Below are positions 50,457-59,369 of a stretch of DNA of 64,000 nt, in pieces (position 1 is the stretch's first letter; the number at the start of each line of letters is the position of its first letter). Source of the stretch: Blastococcus sp. CT_GayMR19. Its GTDB lineage: Bacteria; Actinomycetota; Actinomycetes; Mycobacteriales; Geodermatophilaceae. Where the stretch lies: positions 248,001 to 312,000 of the forward strand of contig NZ_SPQL01000001.1 of the NCBI RefSeq assembly GCF_004570385.1, read 5' to 3'. The notes below the pieces were generated by a model. The model had not been told where the DNA came from, did no database searches, and worked only from the letters and a program-made list of their open reading frames with translations. A program made the translations under genes and the position numbers.

Positions 50457-51115
50457 GTGGACAGGGCCGAACTGCTCGATCTCCGCACCGACGACCGGGC
50501 GGCCCTCCTGCTGGTCGGGCTCCGCGGCGACTGGTAGCCCTACTGCTGCGCCAGGCGGTCCGCCTGGCTCAATCGCCACCCCGACTCATCGCCGCCGGCG
50601 CCGAGGTCGTGTTCGCCTCGGTCGACCCCCCGGCGGTCCAGCTCGCCGTGAACCACACCTGGCACCTGCCCTTCCGCTGGATCAGCGACCCCGGCGGGCA
50701 GCGCCTGGCCCGACGGCTGGGCGCCTGGGACGAGAAGGCGGAAATCTTCCGGCCGGTCGTGCTCGCGGTCGCACCCGATGGGCGCGAGATCTTCCGCGAG
50801 CTCTCGCGGGACTTCACCGACCGGCCGGACGACGAGCCCATCCTCACCGTGATCGAAGGGCTCGCACTTCCTGCCCGAGCGGTTCCGCGCCCATGGTCAC
50901 CCGAAGGCATCGAGTCGCGGCCCTCGAAGCGGGCGTTCACGCCGGCCTCGTTCATCCCCTACTTCCGAGCCATCCGGTTCAACACGCTTGCCCTGAGCGA
51001 GCGCATGGTCGACCCCCGCGACCGCGAACAACTGCTCACCGAGCACCACATGGCCGACTCCTTCCTCGCCTCCTTCGACCAGTGGCGCGCCGAACACCCT
51101 CCAGCGGACCAATGA
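50457..51115 (+). pseudogene. Peroxiredoxin-like gene with amber stop and frameshift
   Basis: GTG 50457 begins DRAELLDLRTDDRAALLLVG and LRGDW, then TAG at 50535-50537, then PYC. In AhpC/TSA-type proteins this stretch reads W-C-P-x-C, so the stop replaces the peroxidatic Cys codon. One frame over, the gene continues LRQAVRLAQSPPRLIAAGAE VVFASVDPP and then FRWISDPGGQRLARRLGAWD to a stop at 51113-51115. The downstream part from 50609 is open and might still be translated, but without the active site it cannot be a peroxidase. Confidence 0.75.
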
Positions 51116-51238
51116 ACGGATGGCAGCGGCCCGACCCGCTCGCCATCACCGGCGACGTCCATGGGCACGTCGCTCCCCTCCTCGCCCGCCCGTAGAAACG
51201 GCTTCCCCAGGTCGTCTGCCAGGTCTAGCGTTGCTGTC

Positions 51239-51293
51239 CGGTGCGCCGGGAAGTCTGGTCGGCAGTCGTGTTCCCGACTGCCAGGAGTGCACC
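51239..51293 (+). promoter_or_regulatory. Structured 5' leader with motif shared with nhaA (copy 1)
   Basis: 25 nt at 51239-51263 match 53904-53928 at 24 positions, including GCCGGGAAGTCTGGTCGGC. After it, 51261-51268 pairs with 51275-51282 (8 bp, loop TGTTCC), directly followed by the SD AGGAG. GGTGC (51240-51244) can pair with GCACC (51289-51293), right before the ATG. The fold would enclose the SD, as in translational riboswitches. Ligand unknown; see findings. Confidence 0.6.
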
Positions 51294-52208
51294 ATGGCCA
51301 CGTCGACGACGTCCGTTCCTGCGCTGCGCATGGAGCGGCTCGGCAAGCGCTTCGGGACCACCGACGCCGTGGTCGATCTGTCGCTGATCGTTCCGGCAGG
51401 TGAGGTGTTCGGCTTCCTCGGTCCGAACGGCGCCGGGAAGTCCACCACCATCCGGATGCTGCTCGGGCTGCTGCTGCCGACGTCGGGTGCGGCATGGGTG
51501 TTCGACGCTCCGGCCGGGGACGTCGAGCGGGCTCACGAGATGCTGGCCTACGTGCCGGCGGACGTCGCACTGTGGCCGGCGCTGACCGGCCGGGAGTGCC
51601 TGAGCCTGCTGGCCGGGGTCGGTCCCGGCATCGACGCCGCCTACCGGGACGAGCTGCTGGAGCGCTTCGCTCTTGACCCGGACCGGAAAGCCCGCACCTA
51701 CTCCACCGGCAACCGGCAGAAGGTGGCCCTGGTCGCCGCATTCTCGACCAGGGCGCCGCTGCTGGTGCTCGACGAGCCGACCAGCGGGCTGGACCCGCTC
51801 ATGGAGCGGGAGTTCCGGGCCTGCATCGCCGAGGCGGCCGCCCGCGGGCAGACGGTGTTCCTCAGCTCGCACCAGCTGGCCGAGGTGGAGGCGGTCTGTT
51901 CTCGGGTGGGCATCCTGCGCAGTGGCCGGCTGGTCGAGGTCGCTGGCATGGCCGACCTGCGACGGCTGCACCGATCCGAGGTCATCGTCGAGCTGGCGGC
52001 ACCCGAGCCCGGGCTGCGCGGCCTCGCGGACCTGCCGGGTGTCGCCGACGTGCGGTGGCCCAGTCCGCTGCGGCTGGAGCTTTCCCTGACCGGGCCACCG
52101 GGCACCGTCCTGCGGGCCCTGGGCGGCGCTGACGTCGCGCACCTGGAGGTGCGGGAACCCAGCCTCGAGGAGATCTTCCTCGACTACTACGGCCAGGTCC
52201 CGGCGTGA
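51294..52208 (+). CDS. ABC transporter ATP-binding protein (exporter type)
   Basis: 304-aa ATPase from ATG 51294 with AGGAG 6 nt upstream. Walker A is GPNGAGKST, the Q-loop is near LAYVPADVALWP, the signature YSTGNRQKV (an STGN variant of LSGGQ, common in drug/ion exporters), Walker B LLVLDEPTSGLDP, and the H-loop SSHQLAEVEA. The C-terminal 80 residues (VIVELAAPEPGLRGLADLPG) match the DrrA/NatA-like extension. Its stop overlaps the permease GTG. The leader shared with nhaA hints at ion (Na+) efflux, but antibiotic or lipid export is equally compatible with the protein. Confidence 0.9.
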   Translation: MATSTTSVPALRMERLGKRFGTTDAVVDLSLIVPAGEVFGFLGPNGAGKSTTIRMLLGLLLPTSGAAWVFDAPAGDVERAHEMLAYVPADVALWPALTGRECLSLLAGVGPGIDAAYRDELLERFALDPDRKARTYSTGNRQKVALVAAFSTRAPLLVLDEPTSGLDPLMEREFRACIAEAAARGQTVFLSSHQLAEVEAVCSRVGILRSGRLVEVAGMADLRRLHRSEVIVELAAPEPGLRGLADLPGVADVRWPSPLRLELSLTGPPGTVLRALGGADVAHLEVREPSLEEIFLDYYGQVPA

Positions 52209-53854
52209 CCACCCGGACAGCACCCGAGCGCGTGCCGGCCGCCGGCGGCCCGTTCTCAACGAGCCGGTCGGCAGGCCGGTCAGCGACCGCGACCGCGGCC
52301 GCCGTCCGCCAAGTCCGCCGTGGCAGCGCGATCCTCGCCGTTGTCTGCGGCGGAATGACTGCCCTCGTCGCCGTCCAGTACCGGGGGCTGGCCGGTGCCC
52401 TCGGCGCGGATTCGCTGGCCGCACTCGCCGAGAACCCGGCGATCCGCACGCTCTTCGGCCCGCCGGTCGGGCTGGACACTGCCGGCGGGTTCACCGTGTG
52501 GCGGACCGGCACCGTGCTCGCGGTCCTGGTGGGGATCTGGGCGGCGTCGACGGCCACCCGGCTGACCCGCGGCGACGAGGAGGCCGGGCGGTGGGACCTG
52601 CTGCTCGCCGGACGCCTGCGGCTGCCGTCCCTGGTGGCCCGCGTGCTCGTCGTGCTGCTGGGCGCCTCAGCGGTGGTCGGCGCGGCCGGCGGGCTCGGGC
52701 TGGTCGTCGCCGGGGCGCCGGTGTCGGGGTCGGTGCTGTTCACCGCATGCCTGGCCGGTACCGGCATGGTCGGCTCGGCGCTCGGGGTTCTCTGCGCGCA
52801 GCTGTTCGCTGACCGGCGCTCGGCGTCCGGGGTGGCGGTCGCGGTCCTGCTCGCCGGCCTGCTGGCCCGCATGGTGTCCGACGGGGTGCCGGCGCTGGCC
52901 TGGCTGGCGTGGTTCACCCCGTTCGGGCTGCTGGGACGGGCCGCGCCGTTCGCTGAGGACCGGTGGCTGCCGCTGCTGGTGCTCGCGGTTCTCGTCACCG
53001 CGGTGGCGGTCCTCGCCGTCGCCCTCGCCACCGGGCGCGACGTCGGCCACGGCCGGCTCGCCGGTCGCGACCGACGGACCGCGCCGAGCCGGCTGCTCAC
53101 CTCATTGCCCGGCCTTGCCGTGCACCGCACGGGCCGCCCGCTGGCCGGGTGGGCCACCGGGGCGATGGCCTACTTCCTGCTCATCGGTCTGCTGGCGACG
53201 ACGATGACGGAGTTCCTCCGGGACAACCCCGCGTTCGCCGACCTGGCCGCCCAGGCAGGATTCGCGCAGCTCGTCTCCGTGGAGGGCTACGTGTCGGCGC
53301 TGTACACCCTGCTCGCCGTCGTCATCGGGGCGTTCACAGCCAGCCGGGTCGCCGCGACCGCTGCCGACGAAACCGCCGGACGCCTGGCGCTGCTGTACTC
53401 CCGGCCGGTCAGTCGCGCCCGGTGGGCCGCCACCGAGGCCGCAGCCGTCACCCTTGCCGCGGTCGGCCTCGCCGCCGCCACGGGCCTCGCCGCCTGGGCC
53501 GGAACTGCCTGGGTCGACGCCGGCCTGGGCCTGGGCGACGCCGTGACCGGCGCGCTGTCCGTCCTCCCGGTTGCACTGCTGTGCCTCGGTGCCGCTCTCG
53601 CCGCCCTGGGCTGGGCCCCGGCGGCGGTGCTCGCCATCGGCGTGCTGCCGGCCGTCGGCGGCTACCTGCTGATCGTGTTCGCCGATACCTTCGGCTGGCC
53701 GCGCGCGGTCCGCTGGTTTTCCCCGTTCGCCCACCTCAACGACGTTCCGGCCGAGCCGTGGAACGTTGCGGGCGGGATCGGGATGCTCGCCGTCGCGGTG
53801 GCGCTCGCCACCGCGGGATGTCTGGGCTACGCCCGCCGTGATCTGGCCGGCTGA
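52205..53854 (+). CDS. ABC transporter permease (ABC-2-like, about 12 helices)
   Basis: 549-aa inner-membrane protein from GTG 52205, overlapping the ATPase stop. Two similar halves, each about six helices: first [20 protein letters not shown] and [20 protein letters not shown]; second [20 protein letters not shown] and [20 protein letters not shown], with [20 protein letters not shown] before helix 3 of that half. The D-E-x-x-G-R-x-x-L motif occurs in both halves ([11 protein letters not shown] and [10 protein letters not shown]). This is the layout of exporter permeases of the Nat/tetronasin type. It forms a complete two-gene exporter with the ATPase. Confidence 0.88.
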   Translation: MTTRTAPERVPAAGGPFSTSRSAGRSATATAAAVRQVRRGSAILAVVCGGMTALVAVQYRGLAGALGADSLAALAENPAIRTLFGPPVGLDTAGGFTVWRTGTVLAVLVGIWAASTATRLTRGDEEAGRWDLLLAGRLRLPSLVARVLVVLLGASAVVGAAGGLGLVVAGAPVSGSVLFTACLAGTGMVGSALGVLCAQLFADRRSASGVAVAVLLAGLLARMVSDGVPALAWLAWFTPFGLLGRAAPFAEDRWLPLLVLAVLVTAVAVLAVALATGRDVGHGRLAGRDRRTAPSRLLTSLPGLAVHRTGRPLAGWATGAMAYFLLIGLLATTMTEFLRDNPAFADLAAQAGFAQLVSVEGYVSALYTLLAVVIGAFTASRVAATAADETAGRLALLYSRPVSRARWAATEAAAVTLAAVGLAAATGLAAWAGTAWVDAGLGLGDAVTGALSVLPVALLCLGAALAALGWAPAAVLAIGVLPAVGGYLLIVFADTFGWPRAVRWFSPFAHLNDVPAEPWNVAGGIGMLAVAVALATAGCLGYARRDLAG

Positions 53855-53903
53855 TCCCGTGCGGGTGCGGTGACACCTGCTTCGCGTCACGTACGGTGGG
53901 TGT

Positions 53904-53970
53904 CGGTGTGCCGGGAAGTCTGGTCGGCGGTTCCATAGCCGACCCCACGACCTCCTGGAGCTGTTGCCTC
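53904..53970 (+). promoter_or_regulatory. Structured 5' leader with motif shared with the ABC exporter (copy 2)
   Basis: 53904-53928 repeats the leader motif of 51239-51263 (one C/T difference). GGTCGGC (53922-53928) pairs with GCCGACC (53938-53944), a 7-bp hairpin at the same place as in copy 1 but with different stem and loop bases. TGGAG, a weak SD, and GTG 53971 follow. Starts 50 bp after the permease stop, so nhaA may be read both from the upstream operon and from its own promoter. Confidence 0.6.
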
Positions 53971-55347
53971 GTGACCACCCCCGCAGCCGGCTCGTTCCGG
54001 CTCTTCGACCGCGGCTCGTGGCCCGAGACCAGCCGCGTCGCAGGAATCCTGCGCAAGGAGACCGTCGGCGGCGTCCTGCTGATCATCGGCGCGCTCACCG
54101 CGCTGGTCTGGGCGAACAGCCCGTGGGCGGCGGCCTACGCCACGATCCGGGACACCCGGGTCGGTCCTGCATCGCTGCACCTGGACCTGAGCCTGGGGAC
54201 CTGGGCCGCTGACGGGCTGCTGGCGATCTTCTTCTTCGTCGCCGGATTGGAGCTCAAGCGCGAGTTCGTCGCCGGCGATCTGCGCAACCCCCGCCGGGCC
54301 GCGCTACCGGTCGCCGCCGCCGTCGGAGGCATGGCCGTCCCCGCCTTGCTCTACGCCGCGGTGAACCTCGGCGCCGGAGAAGGCGCCCTGCGCGGTTGGG
54401 CCATCCCGACCGCGACCGACATCGCCTTCGCCCTCGCCGTGCTGGCCGTCATCAGCACCCATCTGCCGGCCGCGCTGCGCACCTTCCTGCTCACCCTGGC
54501 GATCGTGGACGACCTGCTGGCCATCACGATCATCGCCGTCTTCTACACCGCCTCCCTGACGGTCACCCCGCTGCTGCTCGCGCTCCTCCCGCTTGCCGTC
54601 TTCGGATTCCTGGTCCAGCGCCGCGTCCGGTCGTGGTGGCTGCTGCTGCCACTGGCCGCCCTCACCTGGGTACTGGTGCACGAATCCGGCGTGCACGCCA
54701 CCGTCGCCGGAGTGCTGCTGGCGTTCACCGTGCCCGTGGTGCGCAGCGAGGCCGCCGGTGGCCCGGACGCCGGCCCCGGGTTGGCCGAACACTTCGAGCA
54801 CCGCATCCGGCCCCTGTCGGCGGCCGTCGCAGTGCCGGTGTTCGCCTTCTTCTCCGCCGGGGTCACCGTCGGCGGCCTGTCCGGACTGGGAGCGGCGCTG
54901 ACCGACAGCGTGGCGGTCGGCATCGTCGTCGGCCTGGTCGCCGGCAAGGCCATCGGCATCACCGCCGCAACCTGGCTGGTCAGCCGGTTCACCCGCGCGG
55001 AACTGAACGGCGACCTCGGCTGGCCCGACGTGCTCGGACTATCCCTGCTCGGCGGGATCGGGTTCACCGTCTCCCTGCTCATCGGGGAGCTCGCCTTCGG
55101 CGCAGGATCAGTGCGCGACGAACACGCCAAGATCGGGGTGCTGGCCGGCAGCCTGCTCGCGGCGCTGCTCGCCGCCGTCCTCCTGAGGCTGCGGGACCGC
55201 CGCTACCGGCGCATCGCCGAGGCCGACACCCGCGACGCCGACGCCGACGGGATCCCGGACGTGTACCAGCATCCAGGCCCCCGCGTCCGGACCGAGACGG
55301 TCACCGAACGCGCGGAACCTCCACAGGGCTCACCCCCGAACCACTAG
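53971..55347 (+). CDS. nhaA: NhaA-type Na+/H+ antiporter
   Basis: 458-aa antiporter from GTG 53971 ([15 protein letters not shown]). About 12 helices. [10 protein letters not shown] carries the paired aspartates needed for Na+/H+ exchange; [20 protein letters not shown] and [18 protein letters not shown] are NhaA hallmarks, and [20 protein letters not shown] ends the membrane part. The cytoplasmic tail of about 60 residues is longer than in E. coli and contains [15 protein letters not shown], a Ca2+-binding-like DxDxDG repeat. It exports Na+ (or Li+) in exchange for protons. The leader motif suggests shared control with the ABC exporter upstream. Confidence 0.93.
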   Translation: MTTPAAGSFRLFDRGSWPETSRVAGILRKETVGGVLLIIGALTALVWANSPWAAAYATIRDTRVGPASLHLDLSLGTWAADGLLAIFFFVAGLELKREFVAGDLRNPRRAALPVAAAVGGMAVPALLYAAVNLGAGEGALRGWAIPTATDIAFALAVLAVISTHLPAALRTFLLTLAIVDDLLAITIIAVFYTASLTVTPLLLALLPLAVFGFLVQRRVRSWWLLLPLAALTWVLVHESGVHATVAGVLLAFTVPVVRSEAAGGPDAGPGLAEHFEHRIRPLSAAVAVPVFAFFSAGVTVGGLSGLGAALTDSVAVGIVVGLVAGKAIGITAATWLVSRFTRAELNGDLGWPDVLGLSLLGGIGFTVSLLIGELAFGAGSVRDEHAKIGVLAGSLLAALLAAVLLRLRDRRYRRIAEADTRDADADGIPDVYQHPGPRVRTETVTERAEPPQGSPPNH

Positions 55348-55571
55348 AGAACGACCAAGATCACGTGGCACACGCCTCCTGCCACAAGCCGTGTCTGGGC
55401 GACCGCCGGCGTCGACGGTGCGCAGGCTGATGCCGTGTGCGCGCTGCGTGCCCACGCACCCTCATCAAGGCCCGGTCGGCGACGACTTCGCACTGAGGTC
55501 CGGCCAACGACTGGCAGGTCAGTCGGGTTGGCGCACGGAAACGTCCGAGGAACCAGATAACGAATCGCCGA

Positions 55572-55583
55572 GTAAAGTGTGGG
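55572..55583. repeat. Arm-type motif inside the right end of the island
   Basis: GTAAAGTGTGGG, identical to the motif beside the integrase gene (26891-26902). It lies 46 bp inside the right attachment repeat. The rest of 55348-55628 holds no gene. Confidence 0.5.
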
Positions 55584-55628
55584 GCACACCGCGATCAGCG
55601 ACGCTGCCAGGCCTGCGACCTGCGGTTT

Positions 55629-55667
55629 TGCTCCCCCGAGTGGACTCGAACCACTAACCCTGCGATT
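55629..55667 (-). repeat. Right attachment repeat (tRNA 3' end fragment)
   Basis: 39 bp identical to 26727-26765. On the reverse strand it gives T arm and acceptor 3' strand of a tRNA. The bases to its right (tgatcttgagcgg...) do not supply a D arm, anticodon arm or matching 5' acceptor strand, so this too is only a fragment. Confidence 0.85.
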
Positions 55668-56287
55668 TGATCTTGAGCGGTTGGCTCGCGTTGGGACACG
55701 TTGAGCCCGCAGGTCAGGCCGAATGTGAAGCGTTGGCTGCAGCTGTTGGGGACGACTGGAGACGGGTGTATTGGGTGCGTAAAGAGTGCCCTATCGCGAC
55801 AGTCGCGCGCTTACGACCGACCCCCTCCTCTCCCCCGCCGGCACGGTCAGATGCCGGCCTCCTGCCGTCTCGGCCGCCCGGGGGCAGTAAGACGTGCAAG
55901 GCAGCACTCGCGGGCGAGGAGCGCGCCGATGCGCTGCTCGTAGGCCGGGTGGGATGCGAAGAGCCGCCGCGGCCACCTGCAGCGAGCGCCCGCCAGAGCC
56001 CGAGCCGGTCGACGGGGACCACGCGGCGCGGCGCCGCACATCACTAGGCGACCGGTGCCCGCTCGGCTTCATCCACAGGCCTCCTCGCCGCAGCAGTGCC
56101 CGATTAGCGTGCCGGCCGGTGCTGACACGCGCGGTCCTCGTAATGACCGCTCAACCCCTAGGGCTTGAGGCCGGTGCGCAACGCGTCTCCGACGCAGTCG
56201 TAAGAAAAATCCGCCGCACCTGTCACTAAACGGTCCGAAACAGCGCCTTCTCCGGCTGAGAGCAACAGCCGCCGGGTGGGAGCGCCG
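55668..56287. other. Gene-poor region right of the island
   Basis: 620 bp without an intact gene. On the reverse strand around 55905-55965 a short frame reads RRLFASHPAYEQRIGALLA, which resembles the C-terminus of M48-type peptidases and may be a remnant. Nothing else is supported. Confidence 0.35.
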
Positions 56288-56737
56288 ATGTGGAAGCAGG
56301 ACCGGACCGCACACACCACCGACGCGTCTCCCACTCCCGAATCGGACAACGCTGCTGAGAGCCGAGCGACCGGCGGCAGCGACGACATCGCGCCGATCGG
56401 ACAGGCCGTCCGCCCCTGGATTCTCCAGGCCCTCGTCGCCGCCTACGGCGGGGACACCTATCGGCTGCTGACCGATCTCGCCGACCTGCTCGAAGCGAGC
56501 GTCGCCTACGTCGACCGGCCCACTGTCGAGGCCCATCTGGAGCGAGCGTTGTCCGACGGCGACTGGTCGGCGGTCGCCGCCCAGTTCACCGCCATGGCGT
56601 TCGACGAGCACGTCGGGGATGCCGGCACCCTTCGCACCGACTGGATCGAGGACAGGCTGCACCGAGCCGGCGTCGTCGGTCGCACCCTGCGCGCCACCGG
56701 TAGGTCGGGGCCATCGCGGCAGCCGAGGCGGCGATGA
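56288..56737 (+). CDS. Hypothetical protein
   Basis: 149 aa from ATG 56288 (WKQDRTAHTTDASPTPESDN). A disordered N-terminus of about 40 residues precedes a helical domain: AVRPWILQALVAAYGGDTYR, LLTDLADLLEASVAYVDRPT and VEAHLERALSDGDWSAVAAQ. No membrane segment or known motif. Its stop overlaps the start of the Zn-finger/HTH gene by ATGA, so the two are probably co-translated and functionally linked, perhaps as mobile-element maintenance genes. Confidence 0.65.
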   Translation: MWKQDRTAHTTDASPTPESDNAAESRATGGSDDIAPIGQAVRPWILQALVAAYGGDTYRLLTDLADLLEASVAYVDRPTVEAHLERALSDGDWSAVAAQFTAMAFDEHVGDAGTLRTDWIEDRLHRAGVVGRTLRATGRSGPSRQPRRR

Positions 56738-57795
56738 AGGTCAGTCGCACCTGCCCGGCCTGCGGCTACACCGCCGACTACTCCAGCGCCGCACTCGCCG
56801 ACGCTCATTATCCCCGGCACTCGTGCGCCAAGCACCGGCGCGGCCTCGAGCAAGCCCGCCGCCGAACCGAGCGACTTCAGGCGCGAGTGACGCGCGAGTG
56901 CACCCATCCGGAAGCACGCCACGCACACGGAACCCGTGCCGCCTACGTCAAGGACCGCTGCCGCTGCACCAGGTGCACCGCCGCCAACACCGCCGCCGGT
57001 CGCATCGTCACCCGAGAGCGGATGTACGGCCGCTGGCAGCCGTACATCGACGCCGACCCCGTCCGCGAGCACATCGCTGCGTTGCGTGCGGTCGGGATCG
57101 GTGTCGAGCGCATCGCTGCCCTCGCCGGCCTCTCCGTCAGCCACACCCGTGAGCTGGCCGAGTCCGGCCGCGGCAACTCTCGAGGAACGCGGCGGGTCCG
57201 CCCAAGCACGGCCACGCGCGTGCTGAGCATCGGCATCAATGAGGCCAGCCGGGCGCCGCACAGCCGCGTCGACGCCACCGGCACCCGCCGCCGCCTACAA
57301 GCGCTCATCGCCATCGGCTGGCCCGCCGAGCTACTGGCAAACGTGCTCGGCCGCCGCCCCAACAGCTTGCACCGCAGCATGACCGGCGAGTCGGTCACCG
57401 CTCGAACAGCCCACGACGTCGCGACCCTGTACGAGCGGCTGTGGAACTGTCGGCCGCCACGGATGACCGGCGAGCAACGTGCCGCCGCAGACGCCGCCCA
57501 AGCCCACGCCGCTGCACAAGGCTGGCCGACACCGCTGGCCTGGGATGACATCGACACCGACCCCACACCGCCGGCAGTGACCGCCAGCCCCTTCCGACAG
57601 CACGAGATGGACGAGATCGCAATCGAACGTGCCGTTGCCGGTGACATCTCTTACAACGACCTCACTGCAGTCGAACAACAAGAGGTCGTCCGCCGTCTCA
57701 CCGCCCGCGGTAGCTCAATCCGAGACATTGCTGCCCGGCTCGGCACCACGAAGCGGACCGTCTCCCGCCGGCGCGCATCCTTCGGCGCGGCATAA
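56734..57795 (+). CDS. Zinc-finger / helix-turn-helix DNA-binding protein
   Basis: 353 aa from ATG 56734. The N-terminus has a C2H2/C4-like pattern (CPACGYTADYSSAALADAH, HSCAKH). A second cluster reads HGTRAAYVKDRCRCTRCTAA, an H-x(10)-CxCxxC pattern seen in proteins of actinobacterial phages and islands. HTH-like segments follow: GVERIAALAGLSVSHTRELA near 130, and a C-terminal SIRDIAARLGTTKRTVSRRR. The protein probably binds DNA as a regulator of the mobile segment. Exact family unknown. It supports the view that the region right of 55.67 kb is also accessory. Confidence 0.72.
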   Translation: MKVSRTCPACGYTADYSSAALADAHYPRHSCAKHRRGLEQARRRTERLQARVTRECTHPEARHAHGTRAAYVKDRCRCTRCTAANTAAGRIVTRERMYGRWQPYIDADPVREHIAALRAVGIGVERIAALAGLSVSHTRELAESGRGNSRGTRRVRPSTATRVLSIGINEASRAPHSRVDATGTRRRLQALIAIGWPAELLANVLGRRPNSLHRSMTGESVTARTAHDVATLYERLWNCRPPRMTGEQRAAADAAQAHAAAQGWPTPLAWDDIDTDPTPPAVTASPFRQHEMDEIAIERAVAGDISYNDLTAVEQQEVVRRLTARGSSIRDIAARLGTTKRTVSRRRASFGAA

Positions 57796-58063
57796 CCATC
57801 GGGCTGCGGACAGGCCCGACCTTCACCGCAGCGCCGACCGGTTGGCGAGGTCGGCCTCTCGCGCGATCTTGACCGTCACTGACCGCCGCGCCCCGGGTCG
57901 TTCCCGGGATTTGCCGTTGCTCAAGGCACGTGCCTCGGCGGGCGCCCGCGACTGCCCTGCGGTATGACCGCGGCCGCGAGTCAATTGATGGCGGAAGGGA
58001 CAAGCAGGTCGGAGACGTCCTCCTGCCAGAGATTCCGGCTTCGTCCCCGTACCGTCCGAATTC

Positions 58064-58522
58064 ATGCGCATCCGTGCCCCGTGGCTCCTCGCCGTGCCCG
58101 TGATGGCTGCCTGCTCCGGCCCCGGCGACTCGGCAGTCGGCGCGGGCTCCCCGGCACCAGCGGAGGTCCCCGAGACCGTTGAGGCCACCACCATCTCGGG
58201 ATGGATGGTGCTCGACGGCACGACGAACGGGTGCGGAGACGAACAGATCACCGTCGAAGTCGGCAGCGGACCACCTGAGCGCCCGACTGCGGCCATTGTC
58301 GGCTCCACCTTCTTCGGGTTCGACTGCGCGTTCCAGTTCGACATGGAAGTGCCTGTTGTGCCCTGCTACGAGGTCACGATCGACGGCACGCCGATCGGGC
58401 GCTACCCGGGAAACGGTGCGCCAGAGCGAATCGACGTGGGGCTCGTCGACCCCGCCAACGTCTACGGCCCGGAGGGGGGAAGCGAGCCCCCCACGCCGTA
58501 CAGCGATGGCGACTACTGCTGA
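58064..58522 (+). CDS. Lipoprotein of unknown function
   Basis: 152 aa from ATG 58064. Signal peptide with lipobox PVMAAC (Cys at about residue 17). The mature domain has four cysteines (NGCGDEQ, FGFDCAFQF, VVPCYEV, and a C-terminal DGDYC) that may form two disulfides. Acidic, beta-rich in appearance. No family recognised. It stands alone; 57796-58063 shows no gene. Confidence 0.7.
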   Translation: MRIRAPWLLAVPVMAACSGPGDSAVGAGSPAPAEVPETVEATTISGWMVLDGTTNGCGDEQITVEVGSGPPERPTAAIVGSTFFGFDCAFQFDMEVPVVPCYEVTIDGTPIGRYPGNGAPERIDVGLVDPANVYGPEGGSEPPTPYSDGDYC

Positions 58523-58659
58523 CCGGGATCATCCAAAGGCGGCCACGAGCGGGGTTCCGCCTCGGCCGCTGAACTCCCAGCTGCGCCGGCTACGAGTTGT
58601 TGCTTCCCGACACAGAGCGAGGGGTTCGTTGGCGGCGGTGCTCCAGGGGTCCCTCGCGG

Positions 58660-59049
58660 CTACGCCCCGGCCGGCCAGACGGACCGCCCCTCGCTCGCCG
58701 CGTAGATGGCGCGAAGGACCTCCCTCGCTCTGCAACCTTTTGTCACGAAGCCGATTGCTCCGGCCTCGCGGGCTGCCCTGACTACGCACGGGCGGGCCTC
58801 TGCACTGAACATCAGCACGCTCGCGCCGGATCGTTCGGCGGTCAGCCGGCGAGTGGCCTCGATCCCGGACATGTTCGGCATGGTCACGTCCATGAGGACG
58901 ACGTCGGGCTTGACCTGATCGGCGCGCTCGATGGCCTCGAGCCCGTCGACCGCCTGCCCGACGACGGAGACCCCGTCGGTTGACTCAAGCAGGTCGATGA
59001 CGGCGGCTCGCACGACCGGATGGTCGTCGACGACCAGTACGCGGATCAC
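58660..59049 (-). CDS. Receiver-only response regulator (NarL-type receiver without HTH)
   Basis: 129 aa from GTG 59049 (IRVLVVDDHPVVRAAVIDLL). Complete receiver: acidic pair in VVDDHP, phosphoacceptor Asp in PDVVLMDVTMPNMSG, Ser in LMFSAEA, lysine in GFVTKGCRAREV. It ends SEGRSVWPAGA, just where the linker to a LuxR-type HTH would begin, and no HTH is found in any frame after the stop. So it is either a truncated NarL-type regulator or a single-domain phosphate-transfer protein. No histidine kinase is adjacent. Confidence 0.8.
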   Translation of the reverse strand: MIRVLVVDDHPVVRAAVIDLLESTDGVSVVGQAVDGLEAIERADQVKPDVVLMDVTMPNMSGIEATRRLTAERSGASVLMFSAEARPCVVRAAREAGAIGFVTKGCRAREVLRAIYAASEGRSVWPAGA

Positions 59050-59369
59050 TCGATCGCTCCGCCCCGGCTGGCGCAGGCTGCGATCATGCAGGCAAGTTAC
59101 TACTAGGCCACGTCGTAGACGAGCCGGGCGCCGGAACTTAACAAATGCAGGCAACGGGGCGTTGCCCCTGTTCGCCACGGGTGGATGCTCCGGCTTCCGC
59201 CAGTGTTTCTCCTGTGACCGTACATGGGCCGCCGTCGGGGGCGGGGCCGACGCACCTGGGGCCTGGTGCAACCGTGCCGTCAAGCCGACACTGGCGCCGG
59301 GCAGCCCGCTCCCCCGTGGCGGGCTGCCCGCCATGCCCCTTGGGGCGACTGCCCACGAGAGGTGGCGGC
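59050..59369. other. Intergenic region with strong hairpin
   Basis: 320 bp without a supported gene. A perfect 12-bp stem (59298-59309 with 59319-59330, loop TCCCCCGTG) lies 40 bp upstream of the VOC gene start. It could be a terminator or attenuator. Confidence 0.5.

Larger units (their letters stand above)
26727..55667. mobile_element. Integrated genomic island (about 29 kb), tyrosine-integrase type
   Basis: The segment is bounded by an identical 39-bp direct repeat (26727-26765 and 55629-55667). The repeat reads on the reverse strand as the T arm and acceptor end of a tRNA (GTGGTTCGAGTCCAC, then CGGGGGAGC), a classic integration target. The first genes inside the left end are a tyrosine integrase and an excisionase-like protein, and a short arm-type motif (GTAAAGTGTGGG) occurs just inside both ends. 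No conjugation, replication or phage structural genes are visible, so it looks like a non-self-mobile island. Cargo includes carbohydrate enzymes, stress and STAS proteins, ion transport and dehalogenation genes, with many broken copies. Confidence 0.85.

Noticed and set aside
50535-50537. Selenocysteine insertion in the peroxiredoxin-like gene
   Set aside because: The codon is TAG rather than TGA, and a frameshift follows within a few codons, so gene decay is the better explanation.
51239-51293. Cobalamin riboswitch
   Set aside because: The GGGAA piece recalls a cobalamin box, but the remaining conserved core is absent and the downstream genes have no link to cobalamin.
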